Shown: positions 21,266 to 29,412 of the stretch, one piece after another | Position numbering within the stretch: the stretch's first letter is position 1 | How the letters are laid out: each line of letters opens with the position of its first letter | NCBI RefSeq assembly: GCF_000482705.1 | Contig: NZ_AXWO01000018.1 | Location: 51,167 to 115,166 of the forward strand | Source of the DNA: Glycomyces arizonensis DSM 44726 | GTDB taxonomy: Bacteria > Actinomycetota > Actinomycetes > Mycobacteriales > Micromonosporaceae | DNA length: 64,000 nucleotides | Direction of reading: 5' to 3' | The notes under the pieces: model-generated | Seen by the model: only the letters and a program-made list of their open reading frames with translations | Database searches by the model: none | Told to the model about the DNA's origin: nothing | Translations under genes and position numbers: made by a program

Positions 21266-23284
21266 ATGACCGTGAAAGTCAGCGTCATCATCCCGGTGTA
21301 CAACCCGGGCAAGTACATCGAACCGGCCATCGATTCGCTGCTGCGGCAGACGCTGCCCGCCTCGGAGTTCGAGGTGCTGTTCGTCGACGACGGCTCCAGT
21401 GACGACACCCCGGCGATGCTGGACAAGCTCGCCGCCGATCACCCGCACTTCAAGGCGATCCACATCCCCAACTCCGGCTGGCCGGGCAAGCCGCGCAACG
21501 TCGGCGTGGAGGCGGCCTGCGGCGAGTACGTGCAGTTCCTCGACCAGGACGATTACCTGGCCTCGGACGCGCTGCGCCGACTGTACGAGCTGGGCCACCG
21601 CAACGCCTCGGACATCGTGATCGGCAAGGTCGCCTCGAACTTCCGGGGCGTCCCCCACGGCGTGTTCAAGGCCGACCGCGACAAGGTCGACCTGCGCACC
21701 TTCCCGCTGTTCGACAGTCTCACCCCGCACAAGATGTTCCGCACGGCGTTCCTGCGCGAGAACGGCATCGCCTACCCCGAGGGCAAGCGGCGCCTCGAAG
21801 ACCAGCTGTACATGATGCAGTCGTACTTCCCCGCGAAGACCGTGTCGATCCTGGGCTCCTACACCTGCTACTACTACTCGAAGCGCGACGACGGCAAGAA
21901 CGCCGGATCGGCGAAGCTGGTCCCCTCCGGCTACTACGGGAACCTCCGCGAGGTGCTCGACGTCATCGTCGAGAACACCGAGCCGGGCGAGTTCCGCGAC
22001 AAGCTGCTCCGACGCTTCTACCGGGTCGAGATGCTCGGCCGCATCTCCGAGCCGGCGATCCTGCGCTACGAGGACGCCTACCGCGACGAGATCATCGACG
22101 AGATCCAGCAGGTCGAGCGCGACTACATCACCGAGGGCGTCCACGAGGGCCTGGGCGCCCTCCAGCGGATGCGCTCGACCCTGCTGCGCGCGAACGACCG
22201 CGAGGGCCTGCTCCGCATCGCCCGCTTCGCGGGCTCGGTCAAGGCCGCCGCCCGCTTGACAGCGGTCGAGTGGACCGGCAACGGCCGCATGCGCGTGGCC
22301 CTCTCGGCCCGGCTCGTCCACGGCGAGGACCAGGTGCCGTTCGAGTTCCTTGAGAAGGACGGCCGCCACTACCTCGATCCCGAACTGACCGCCGAGATCC
22401 TCGGCTCCGACGAGCTCGTCGACGTCACGGACGAACTCGACGGCTTCACCGCCGAACTGTCGCTGCGCAACCGCGAGACCGCCGTCGAGTGGCCCTGCGA
22501 GGCGGCGTTCGCCGTGGAGCTCGAGGAGGCGGGGGAGGGCCGTCGGCAGGTCGTCCTGCGCGGCGGCGGCCACCTGCCGACCGAGGCCGTCAAGGGCCGC
22601 GGCCGGCTCGGCAAGGGCATGTGGGACGCGTGGGCCCCCGTGCGCGGCCTCGGCGTGGTCAAGAAGGCCCGCATCGGAGCGGACCGCGACCCGGCCGTCG
22701 ACGCGGCCTGCTTCCCGGCGATCCTGGGTTCGCCCGCGCGCCGGGTCATCCCCTACTTCACCGACCCCCACGGCAACCTGACCCTCGACGTCAGCCGCGG
22801 TGCCCGCGAACTCGCGGCCGTCCTCGAAGACCGCCCGGTGCGGCTGGCGGACGAACACCCGGCCGAACTGCGCCTGGAGGTCTACACCTCCGCGAAGACC
22901 GCCGAGCGTGAGACCGCGTTCGCCCTGGTCTCCGAGGCGGGCGAGCACCGGTTCAAGGCCGTGCTGCACCCGGTGCTCGACCGCGCCCACTTGCGGCTGC
23001 CGCAGAAGGTCCACGGCGCCCCGGCGGGCTCCTATGAGCTTGTCGCACTGCTGACCGGCACGGACAAGCCCGGTGTGCGGCTCGGCGGCGCCACGGTCGA
23101 CGACTCCGGGCGCCTGGCCGTCACCGGCGTGCCCCTGCTGGACGACGCCACCCTCGCCGCGATCGCCGCGAAGCGGCGCAAGGACGCCGTCAAGCGGGCC
23201 GTGCGCACCGTCGGCGGCCCGATCGCCCGCCGCCTTCCGGCCCCGGCCAAGCGGCGGTTGCGCAAGTTCGCGTCCCGGCTCTGA
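21266..23284 (+). CDS. TarS-like GT2 glycosyltransferase 3
   Basis: A 672-residue paralogue. The N-terminal domain has VSVIIPVYNPGKYIEP, GWPGKPRNVGVEAACG and the metal motif LDQDDYL. The sequence RLEDQLYMMQSYFPAKTVSI followed by YYYSKRDDGKNAG closely parallels TarS. The C-terminal module carries VIPYFTDPHGNLTLDVS and ends with a basic tail. The start ATG 21266 has GAGGGTGG upstream; a longer reading from 21149 would run through the previous gene's end. The 58-nt gap to the previous gene is the only break in the rml-GT operon. Probably decorates a teichoic acid-like polymer. Confidence 0.82.
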   Translation: MTVKVSVIIPVYNPGKYIEPAIDSLLRQTLPASEFEVLFVDDGSSDDTPAMLDKLAADHPHFKAIHIPNSGWPGKPRNVGVEAACGEYVQFLDQDDYLASDALRRLYELGHRNASDIVIGKVASNFRGVPHGVFKADRDKVDLRTFPLFDSLTPHKMFRTAFLRENGIAYPEGKRRLEDQLYMMQSYFPAKTVSILGSYTCYYYSKRDDGKNAGSAKLVPSGYYGNLREVLDVIVENTEPGEFRDKLLRRFYRVEMLGRISEPAILRYEDAYRDEIIDEIQQVERDYITEGVHEGLGALQRMRSTLLRANDREGLLRIARFAGSVKAAARLTAVEWTGNGRMRVALSARLVHGEDQVPFEFLEKDGRHYLDPELTAEILGSDELVDVTDELDGFTAELSLRNRETAVEWPCEAAFAVELEEAGEGRRQVVLRGGGHLPTEAVKGRGRLGKGMWDAWAPVRGLGVVKKARIGADRDPAVDAACFPAILGSPARRVIPYFTDPHGNLTLDVSRGARELAAVLEDRPVRLADEHPAELRLEVYTSAKTAERETAFALVSEAGEHRFKAVLHPVLDRAHLRLPQKVHGAPAGSYELVALLTGTDKPGVRLGGATVDDSGRLAVTGVPLLDDATLAAIAAKRRKDAVKRAVRTVGGPIARRLPAPAKRRLRKFASRL

Positions 23285-23313
23285 CATCCGAACCGACAGG
23301 AAAGTGAATCTCC

Positions 23314-23907
23314 ATGCGACAGCTTGACATCCAGGGCGCCTGGGTCTTCGAGCCGAAGGTGTTCGGCGACAGCCGCGGCAGCTTCCACGAGTGGTTCAAG
23401 ACCCCGCTCTTCGAGGAGGCCGTGGGCCACCGGCTCGATCTGGCCCAGGCGAACTGCTCGGTCTCCAGCCGCGGCACCCTGCGCGGCATCCACTTCGCCG
23501 ACGTCCCGCCCAGTCAGGCCAAGTACGTCAAGTGCGTGCGCGGGGCGATCCTCGACCTGATCGTGGACATCCGGGTCGGCTCGCCCACCTTCGGAAAGTG
23601 GCAGCTGGTCCGCCTCGACGACCAGACCCACCACTCGGTGTACCTCTCCGAGGGCCTCGGGCACGGCTTCATGGCCCTGACCGACGACGCCACCGTGGTC
23701 TACCTGTGCTCGGAAGGCTACGCGCCCGAACGCGAGTACGGCGTGAACCCGCTCGACCCCGCGATCGGGATCGAATGGCCGAGCGGGCTCGAGCCGCTGC
23801 TGTCCGACAAGGACGCGGCGGCGCCGAGCCTGGCCGAGGCCGAAGCCCAAGGCCTGCTCCCCACTTGGGAGGACTGCCAGGCGTTCTACGCGGAGCTGCG
23901 CCGCTGA
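23314..23907 (+). CDS. rmlC: dTDP-4-dehydrorhamnose 3,5-epimerase
   Basis: A 197-residue cupin-type epimerase that converts dTDP-4-keto-6-deoxyglucose to the L-rhamno form. Diagnostic segments are FGDSRGSFHEWFK, SRGTLRGIHFAD with the catalytic histidine, and HSVYLSEGLGHGFMAL. It completes the rhamnose pathway with rmlA, B and D located 7-9 kb upstream on the same strand. It ends 3 nt before the convergent gene on the other strand, and no hairpin terminator is visible between them. Confidence 0.94.
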   Translation: MRQLDIQGAWVFEPKVFGDSRGSFHEWFKTPLFEEAVGHRLDLAQANCSVSSRGTLRGIHFADVPPSQAKYVKCVRGAILDLIVDIRVGSPTFGKWQLVRLDDQTHHSVYLSEGLGHGFMALTDDATVVYLCSEGYAPEREYGVNPLDPAIGIEWPSGLEPLLSDKDAAAPSLAEAEAQGLLPTWEDCQAFYAELRR

Positions 23908-23910
23908 GCG

Positions 23911-25566
23911 CTATCCGCGGGGGGCTTCGCCGCCGGCGACTTCCTCCCGCGGAAACTGGACGGGGACCCGCACCGCGGTGATGCCTTCCCGGTGTGGTGC
24001 GGTCCGGCGCAGTCCGGCCCGGCGCAGTGCGGCGCCGACGAGGCGCCCCGCGGTGAAGCGCCGTTCGACGTCGAGCATGAGCTGGTCGCCGGGTTCGGTG
24101 AAGCCCAGCGCGAGCTCGCGCCGCCGGGTCCTGGCCTTCGCCCGCGGCTGCTGCTTGCCGTGCAGCGCACCGCCCAGGCGGCTTCCGAACGGAGCGCGGC
24201 GCTCGGTCCCGCCGATGCCGGCGACGATCTCGAAGCGCCAGCTTCCCCGGCGGCCCCTCGGCTTGAGGAGCGCTTCGAGACCGAAGACGGCGGTGAAGTG
24301 GCCGTCGTCGTGTTCGAGGTCGACCGCCCTGACCGCGCCGGTGCCGGAGTGGACGGCTTCGAGGCGCAGCCGGATGAGGTCGGAGGGGACGGGCGCGATG
24401 CGGCCGGTCCCCTCGATGCGCAGGGCGGTACCGGTCAGCTCGACGCCCTTGAGCCAGTGACGGACGTCTAGCGACCCGGTGAGGTCGACCCGCGCCTCCC
24501 GTTCGGGACCGACGCCGTCCTCGTCGCCGGGCACGGTGAGGTAGACGCGGTCGTCGCTTCCGTGGAACTCCAGGTCGCCCGAGTGCTCGAGCATCCGCAT
24601 GAGGTCGTCCGGCCGGTCGTCCAGCACCAGCTGGTACTGCAACTGCCGAAGAGGTGCGAGCCGCGCGGCCGCGCCCGGCGTGTACCACCGCCGGACGAGT
24701 CGCCGGAAGTCCTCGAAGCGCCGCAGACGAGCCTCGGGATCGGCGTCGTGGAGGAGCCGCCGCATCTCGTTGAGACCCTCGACGTTCCAGTGGCGCATCA
24801 TCAGGAAGTCCCGCTTCGGTCCCTCCGGCACGAGATTGCCGACCAGGTCGACCAGCAGCGACACGTGGCTGCCCTCCGACTGCTGGAAATGCTCGGGCGT
24901 TTGCATCCCCCCACTGGTGAGGTTGCCGCCGTCGTCGCGCAGCACGACGTAGTAGCAGCCGTACTCGCCCACGACGGAGATGTTCCGAGCGTGGTAGTAG
25001 GCCTGGATGGTGAACAGCAGGTCTTCGATGAGGCGCCGGTCGGTCCGGAAGCGGAGCCCGTGGCGTTCCAGCATCTCCCGCCGGAACAGCTTCAAGCAGG
25101 TGAGGTTCCAGTAGACCCGCGAGGAGTAGAGGTCGGCGCGCGGCTGATCGCGGGTGAACATGGACCGGGCCACACCGCGCCCCGCGACCCCCACGAGCTT
25201 GCCGAGTACGACATCCGACTCGTGCTCCTCGGCCATCTCGACCATGCGCTCCAAGGCCTCGACCCCCAGGTAGTCGTCGGCGTCCAGGAAGAACACGTAT
25301 CTGCCCCGCGCGAGTTCGATGCCGCGGTTGCGCGGAACGCTCGGCGTGCCGCTGGCCTCCTGGTGGACGACCCGGACGCAGTCGGGTTCGGCGGCGGCGA
25401 ACCGGTCGAGGGCCTCGCCGCTGCCGTCGGTGGAGCCGTCGTCGACGGCGATGATCTCGACGCGTTCCTTGCCGAGTGACTGCTCCAGGAGCGACTCGAT
25501 ACCCCTGAGCAGGTAAGGCATCGCATTGTGAACCGGGATGACGACTGAGACGAGTGGCGTTGTCAT
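23911..25566 (-). CDS. TarS-like GT2 glycosyltransferase 4 (minus-strand operon)
   Basis: A 551-residue protein with GT-A motifs VSVVIPVHNAMPYLLRG, AVDDGSTDGSGE and LDADDYLG. RLIEDLLFTIQAYYHARNIS and YYVVLRDDGGNL resemble TarS and the three plus-strand paralogues. The C-terminus keeps a shorter version of the beta module (LGFTEPGDQLMLDVE). It is the last gene of a minus-strand group with the CDP-ribitol synthase and two polymerases, which ties this enzyme family to a polyribitol-type polymer. A 135-nt gap with two 30-nt repeats precedes it, so it may have its own promoter. Confidence 0.8.
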   Translation of the reverse strand: MTTPLVSVVIPVHNAMPYLLRGIESLLEQSLGKERVEIIAVDDGSTDGSGEALDRFAAAEPDCVRVVHQEASGTPSVPRNRGIELARGRYVFFLDADDYLGVEALERMVEMAEEHESDVVLGKLVGVAGRGVARSMFTRDQPRADLYSSRVYWNLTCLKLFRREMLERHGLRFRTDRRLIEDLLFTIQAYYHARNISVVGEYGCYYVVLRDDGGNLTSGGMQTPEHFQQSEGSHVSLLVDLVGNLVPEGPKRDFLMMRHWNVEGLNEMRRLLHDADPEARLRRFEDFRRLVRRWYTPGAAARLAPLRQLQYQLVLDDRPDDLMRMLEHSGDLEFHGSDDRVYLTVPGDEDGVGPEREARVDLTGSLDVRHWLKGVELTGTALRIEGTGRIAPVPSDLIRLRLEAVHSGTGAVRAVDLEHDDGHFTAVFGLEALLKPRGRRGSWRFEIVAGIGGTERRAPFGSRLGGALHGKQQPRAKARTRRRELALGFTEPGDQLMLDVERRFTAGRLVGAALRRAGLRRTAPHREGITAVRVPVQFPREEVAGGEAPRG

Positions 25567-25611
25567 GTGGGCTTCTGAGCTCCGAGCCTTCTTGAGTGCT
25601 GCTGGGGCGGT

Positions 25612-25671
25612 TAACGATGATAATCGAAGGTGTTCGACTCGTAACGATGATAATCGGAGGTGTTCGACTCG
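25612..25671. repeat. Two tandem 30-nt repeats upstream of the minus-strand GT2 gene
   Basis: Units 25612-25641 and 25642-25671 differ at one base. Each contains CGATGATAATCG, in which CGAT and ATCG form an inverted repeat. They lie 45-105 nt upstream of the start at 25566, so they could be paired operator sites. Confidence 0.7.
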
Positions 25672-25701
25672 CCCATCGCTCGGACGGGGCCGCGGACCCG
25701 C

Positions 25702-27351
25702 CTACCCGCGGTAGGCGTCCCGGGCGGCGGCGAGGAACGCTTCGACGCCCGACTCGCCGTTCGCCCCGCCGAGGAAGTACTCACGGGTCTCCTTGCGCTG
25801 CACCGCTTTGGAATCGGTGTCCAGCAGCTCGTCGAAGACGGATCCGAGGTTCCCCGCGTCGCCGGCGAGGCGGTAGGCGCCGCGGGCGATCCAGGCCTCG
25901 TCGGCGAAGCGGTCGCCGAGCATGCCCATGTCGGTGACCGCGAAGGGCCGGTCGGAGGCGATCCAGTCGGTGGCGACGCCGCTGATGTCGCACACGGCGA
26001 CGTCGGCGGCGTTGATGCAGTCGACCAGGCTGAAGTCGCCCGTGGACCGCGGGCCCCACCGGTGGGCCCGGCCGGTGCGCTCGGCGTCCTCGGCGAGGAG
26101 CCGCTCGATCGAATCCAACTGCCTGGACGCCGCGAGGTTGAACCTGGTGTAGGGATGCGCGCGCACGATGACGTCCATGTCGCGCCGCAGCGCCTCGGAC
26201 ACGACGGCCTTCCCGATGGGCAGCGAGGAGTAGTCGAACTCGCTCGTCAGCCCGGTCCACGTGGGCGCGTACAGCAGCACCGGCCTGGCGCCGGATCCGG
26301 CCCGCGGGCCCGACGCGACCGCGGCCAACTGCGGTCGGCCGACCTTCCGGAACGTCAGGTCGAGCCCGTGCGCCCGGTAGCGGTCGACGGCGGCCTGCCC
26401 GGCCACGAACACCTCGTCGTAGATCGTCGTGACCTTGTTGAAGCTGGAGGCCTTGTCGGACTCACCGTGGAACAACTGCAGATGCCGGAGGTTCCCGAAC
26501 CGGACCAGATGCGTGTTCAGCGCGCTCCCGTTGACGTAGAACGCCGCCTTCACGCCGGGGGCGAGCAGCTGCTCCACCTCGGACATCGAGGGCGCGACCA
26601 CGATCGGCGCCGTGGTGGCGGAGCGCAGTTCGCCGAGGTGCCCCGCCTCGCGGCTGATCACCACGTAGGGGTCGCCGAGGAGGTCGAGGTACGGCAGCCA
26701 CATCCGGAGCTGGTACGCCGAGCCTGGAGGACCGGAGAAGTGGACCACGAAGACGGGGTCCAGCGCTCCCACGGCTCGGATGACGGCGGCGTCTCCGGTA
26801 TGCGCCGAGCGGCGTCGGCGCAGCAGGGCCGCCGCGGCGCCGACCGCGGCCGTGCCGAGCACGCCGATCACCGCGATCACCGCGAGCCACAGCGGCACCG
26901 GCGAGGCCCACAGCATGGTCGCGGCGGCCGCGGCGGCGAAGAGCGCCACCGCGACGTTGACGAGATCACCGATCGCGCGGGGGGTGAACCAGCCGCGTCC
27001 GCGCCCGGTCTCCAAGTTCGCGGAGGCCATGTGGCCGGTCGCGACGGCTACGGCCAGCTGCGGTTCGAGTCCCACCACGGTGATGAGCGCCCCCGCCGCG
27101 ATCGCGGCGGGGATCGGGCTGCCGCCGGTGGACTGCGCCGCGACCACCGCGATCGCCGCCACGGCGACCCCGCGGTCGAAGCGGGCGCGACCGGGGCCGA
27201 GATCGCGGTGACCGCGCCACGCGATGGCGAGCGCCGCCGCGGCGGCGACCACGGCCGCCCAGGAGAGGTCGGGCAGGAGCGCGAGCACCAGTGCGAGGGC
27301 GGCGAAACCGGTGGACGCCGTGCGGGAGAGGAGGCGGCGGAGCATGGTCAT
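25702..27351 (-). CDS. Membrane-anchored CDP-glycerol/ribitol glycerophosphotransferase-family protein
   Basis: A 549-residue paralogue of the proteins at 12435 and 27377. About 180 N-terminal residues hold several hydrophobic segments. The catalytic domain has HGESDK, YAPTWTGLTSEFDYSS, VRAHPYTRFN and VCDISGVATDWIASDRPFA. These correspond to the HGxxxK, HP and SD/S motifs of TagF/TarL-type polymerases. It follows the gene at 27377 by 25 nt, so the two are co-transcribed. With a CDP-ribitol synthase upstream, it could be a primer or polymerase enzyme for poly(ribitol phosphate), but glycerol phosphate is also possible. Confidence 0.82.
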   Translation of the reverse strand: MTMLRRLLSRTASTGFAALALVLALLPDLSWAAVVAAAAALAIAWRGHRDLGPGRARFDRGVAVAAIAVVAAQSTGGSPIPAAIAAGALITVVGLEPQLAVAVATGHMASANLETGRGRGWFTPRAIGDLVNVAVALFAAAAAATMLWASPVPLWLAVIAVIGVLGTAAVGAAAALLRRRRSAHTGDAAVIRAVGALDPVFVVHFSGPPGSAYQLRMWLPYLDLLGDPYVVISREAGHLGELRSATTAPIVVAPSMSEVEQLLAPGVKAAFYVNGSALNTHLVRFGNLRHLQLFHGESDKASSFNKVTTIYDEVFVAGQAAVDRYRAHGLDLTFRKVGRPQLAAVASGPRAGSGARPVLLYAPTWTGLTSEFDYSSLPIGKAVVSEALRRDMDVIVRAHPYTRFNLAASRQLDSIERLLAEDAERTGRAHRWGPRSTGDFSLVDCINAADVAVCDISGVATDWIASDRPFAVTDMGMLGDRFADEAWIARGAYRLAGDAGNLGSVFDELLDTDSKAVQRKETREYFLGGANGESGVEAFLAAARDAYRG

Positions 27352-27376
27352 GGACGTGTCGATTCTGAAGGGAAGG

Positions 27377-29368
27377 TCAAGTGGTGCGTCGCAGCGACCG
27401 GTCGCGTTCTTCGGCGCGCTCGGCCAGTTCCCTGGCGGCCTGGTCGAAGCGTTTCTGCGCCGAAGGCTCGTCGGGGCCGAGCAGGTACGTCTTGAGCTCG
27501 GTGCGGTCGGCCTTGCGCCGGTCGGCGAGCGGGTCGCGGACCGCTTCGAGGAGTTCGTCGAGTCCGTCCGCGGTGGGGCTGAGGATCACCGCGGCGCGGA
27601 CGGCGGTGTTGGCGACCCTGAACGCCTCCTCGCCGACACCGGCCGAGTCGACCACCGCATAGGGCTTGCCGGAGGCGATGAAGTCGGAGACGACGCTGGA
27701 GATGTCGGAGACGAGCGCGTTGGACCGGTTGAAGCATTCGTAGACCGTGGGCTGCGCTCCGGTGACGACCAGGTGCCGGTGCGGAGGCTGGGCGTTCCAG
27801 AAGTCCGAGTCCCACTCCGCCGCCGCCCGGCGCTCGGCGGCGACCTCCTCTCGCGTGGTGACAGCATCGCGCGAGGTGGCCGCATCCGTCCACTTGAGGC
27901 CGGCGTCCGCGTCGGCGCCGGTCTGCCCGACCGGTTCGGGCACGGCGGCCGAAGGCACCGCGCCTGAACGCTGGTTGGCCGCTTCGATGAGTGCGCGGAT
28001 GCGCTGATCGGCGGCCTTGGCCTTGGCGGAGCGGGTTCCGGTGAACGGGTGGGGCTTGTAGACCACGCGCACGGGCGGTTCGGACTCCAAGAGCGCCTTG
28101 ACGATGATCTCGCCTTGCACGGTGACCGAGGTGCTGCCGGGCTCGTCGGTCCAGTTCTCCCATGTCGGCGCGTAGAGGACGGTGGGAATCGGCCCGTCGG
28201 GACCGGCGGTGGCGATCACGTCGAGCTGCGGACGCCCGACTTCCACCACGTCCTCGTCCCGAACGCCGACATCGGCCAGCGCCCACCGGTCGCGGCCGGC
28301 CTTTCCCGCCGTCCACAGCTCGTCGTAGGCCTTGCCGAACGGGTTGACGCTGGCGACCTTGTCGCTGTCGCCGTGCCCGATGAACACGTGCTTCATGGTC
28401 GGCACGCGCAGCAGGTGCAGGTTCTTGCCGACGTGGGCCGGGTAGAGGGCCACGCGGATCGTCGACAGGTCCATGTTCATGAGGTGGACGGCGCTGGGCA
28501 CGCAGACCACGGGAAGGCTGGTGCGCGCCAGATCGGGAATGGTGTGGTTCTCGCGCAGGATCACGATCCCGCGCTCGCCCTCCATCCGCTCGACCGTCTC
28601 GAGCCACATGTTGACCTGGTACGTGGAGTCCTTCGAACCCGAGAAGTACAGCGCCACCGTCGGGGCGTAGTCGGCCAGCCAGCGGTCGAACCACGCCAGC
28701 GCCGGGTCCGGGCGGGGCACCCGGTGCCGCGGCGCGAGCCAGACGCCGAGCGCCAGCAGGTATCCGCAGGCCAGTACGAAGCTGCCACCTGCGCCGATGT
28801 AGGCGGGAGCGGCCGCGGTCGAGAACGTCGTGACGAGGATGCCCGCCACGAGCGGGACGTCGGTGTGGAGGATCTTCTCGCCGGCGCGGTGCTCGAGCCA
28901 TTTCGGCGTGGCGTCGGTGATCGCGAGCCCGGAGAGGTCGATGTTGCGGCTGGTGAACGGCAGCGCCCTGGACTTGCGCAGCAGGGCGACCATCCCGCCG
29001 TGGACCACCTGGACGCCGACCATCACGGCGAACGCGAGGACGGCCAGCATGAGGACGTACGGGCTGAAGTCGTGCGCGTCGGTGAGGCGGGCCAGCAGCA
29101 GGATCACCAGCAGCTCGCGCACGAGGAACCGGTTGGAGACGCCGAACCGCATCTGGCGCAGCCTGCTGATGACGACCTGGTAGCGGCTGTGCAGCACCAG
29201 GTCGGCGATGTAGCTGACCGCCAGGGCCGCGGCGAATCCGGCGGGCGAGGGGACGAGCGCGAGGGCCAGCATCGCGGGATAGGCGGCGAGCATGAGCCCG
29301 GTCACCGCCAGCCCTGCGGGACCGGCCTCCTGCACCTGGGTGCCGTTCCACAGTGCGCGCATGGACAT
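27377..29368 (-). CDS. Large CDP-glycerol/ribitol glycerophosphotransferase-family protein
   Basis: A 663-residue member of the same family with five or six hydrophobic segments in the first 215 residues. Catalytic motifs are FIGHGDSDKVASVNPFGKAYD, YAPTWENWTDEPG, VYKPHPFTGT and ALVSDISSVVSDFIASGKPYA. An Ala/Glu-rich insertion of about 60 residues separates the HP and SDISS motifs and is absent from the two paralogues. It starts 44 nt after the CDP-ribitol synthase gene, so it is probably the first user of that product. I chose the ATG at 29368; an upstream in-frame extension would overlap the previous gene. Confidence 0.82.
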   Translation of the reverse strand: MSMRALWNGTQVQEAGPAGLAVTGLMLAAYPAMLALALVPSPAGFAAALAVSYIADLVLHSRYQVVISRLRQMRFGVSNRFLVRELLVILLLARLTDAHDFSPYVLMLAVLAFAVMVGVQVVHGGMVALLRKSRALPFTSRNIDLSGLAITDATPKWLEHRAGEKILHTDVPLVAGILVTTFSTAAAPAYIGAGGSFVLACGYLLALGVWLAPRHRVPRPDPALAWFDRWLADYAPTVALYFSGSKDSTYQVNMWLETVERMEGERGIVILRENHTIPDLARTSLPVVCVPSAVHLMNMDLSTIRVALYPAHVGKNLHLLRVPTMKHVFIGHGDSDKVASVNPFGKAYDELWTAGKAGRDRWALADVGVRDEDVVEVGRPQLDVIATAGPDGPIPTVLYAPTWENWTDEPGSTSVTVQGEIIVKALLESEPPVRVVYKPHPFTGTRSAKAKAADQRIRALIEAANQRSGAVPSAAVPEPVGQTGADADAGLKWTDAATSRDAVTTREEVAAERRAAAEWDSDFWNAQPPHRHLVVTGAQPTVYECFNRSNALVSDISSVVSDFIASGKPYAVVDSAGVGEEAFRVANTAVRAAVILSPTADGLDELLEAVRDPLADRRKADRTELKTYLLGPDEPSAQKRFDQAARELAERAEERDRSLRRTT

Positions 29369-29412
29369 CTGTCGTGTTCCCAATCTGGTCGTCGTGGTGG
29401 TGGGGGCGGGGG

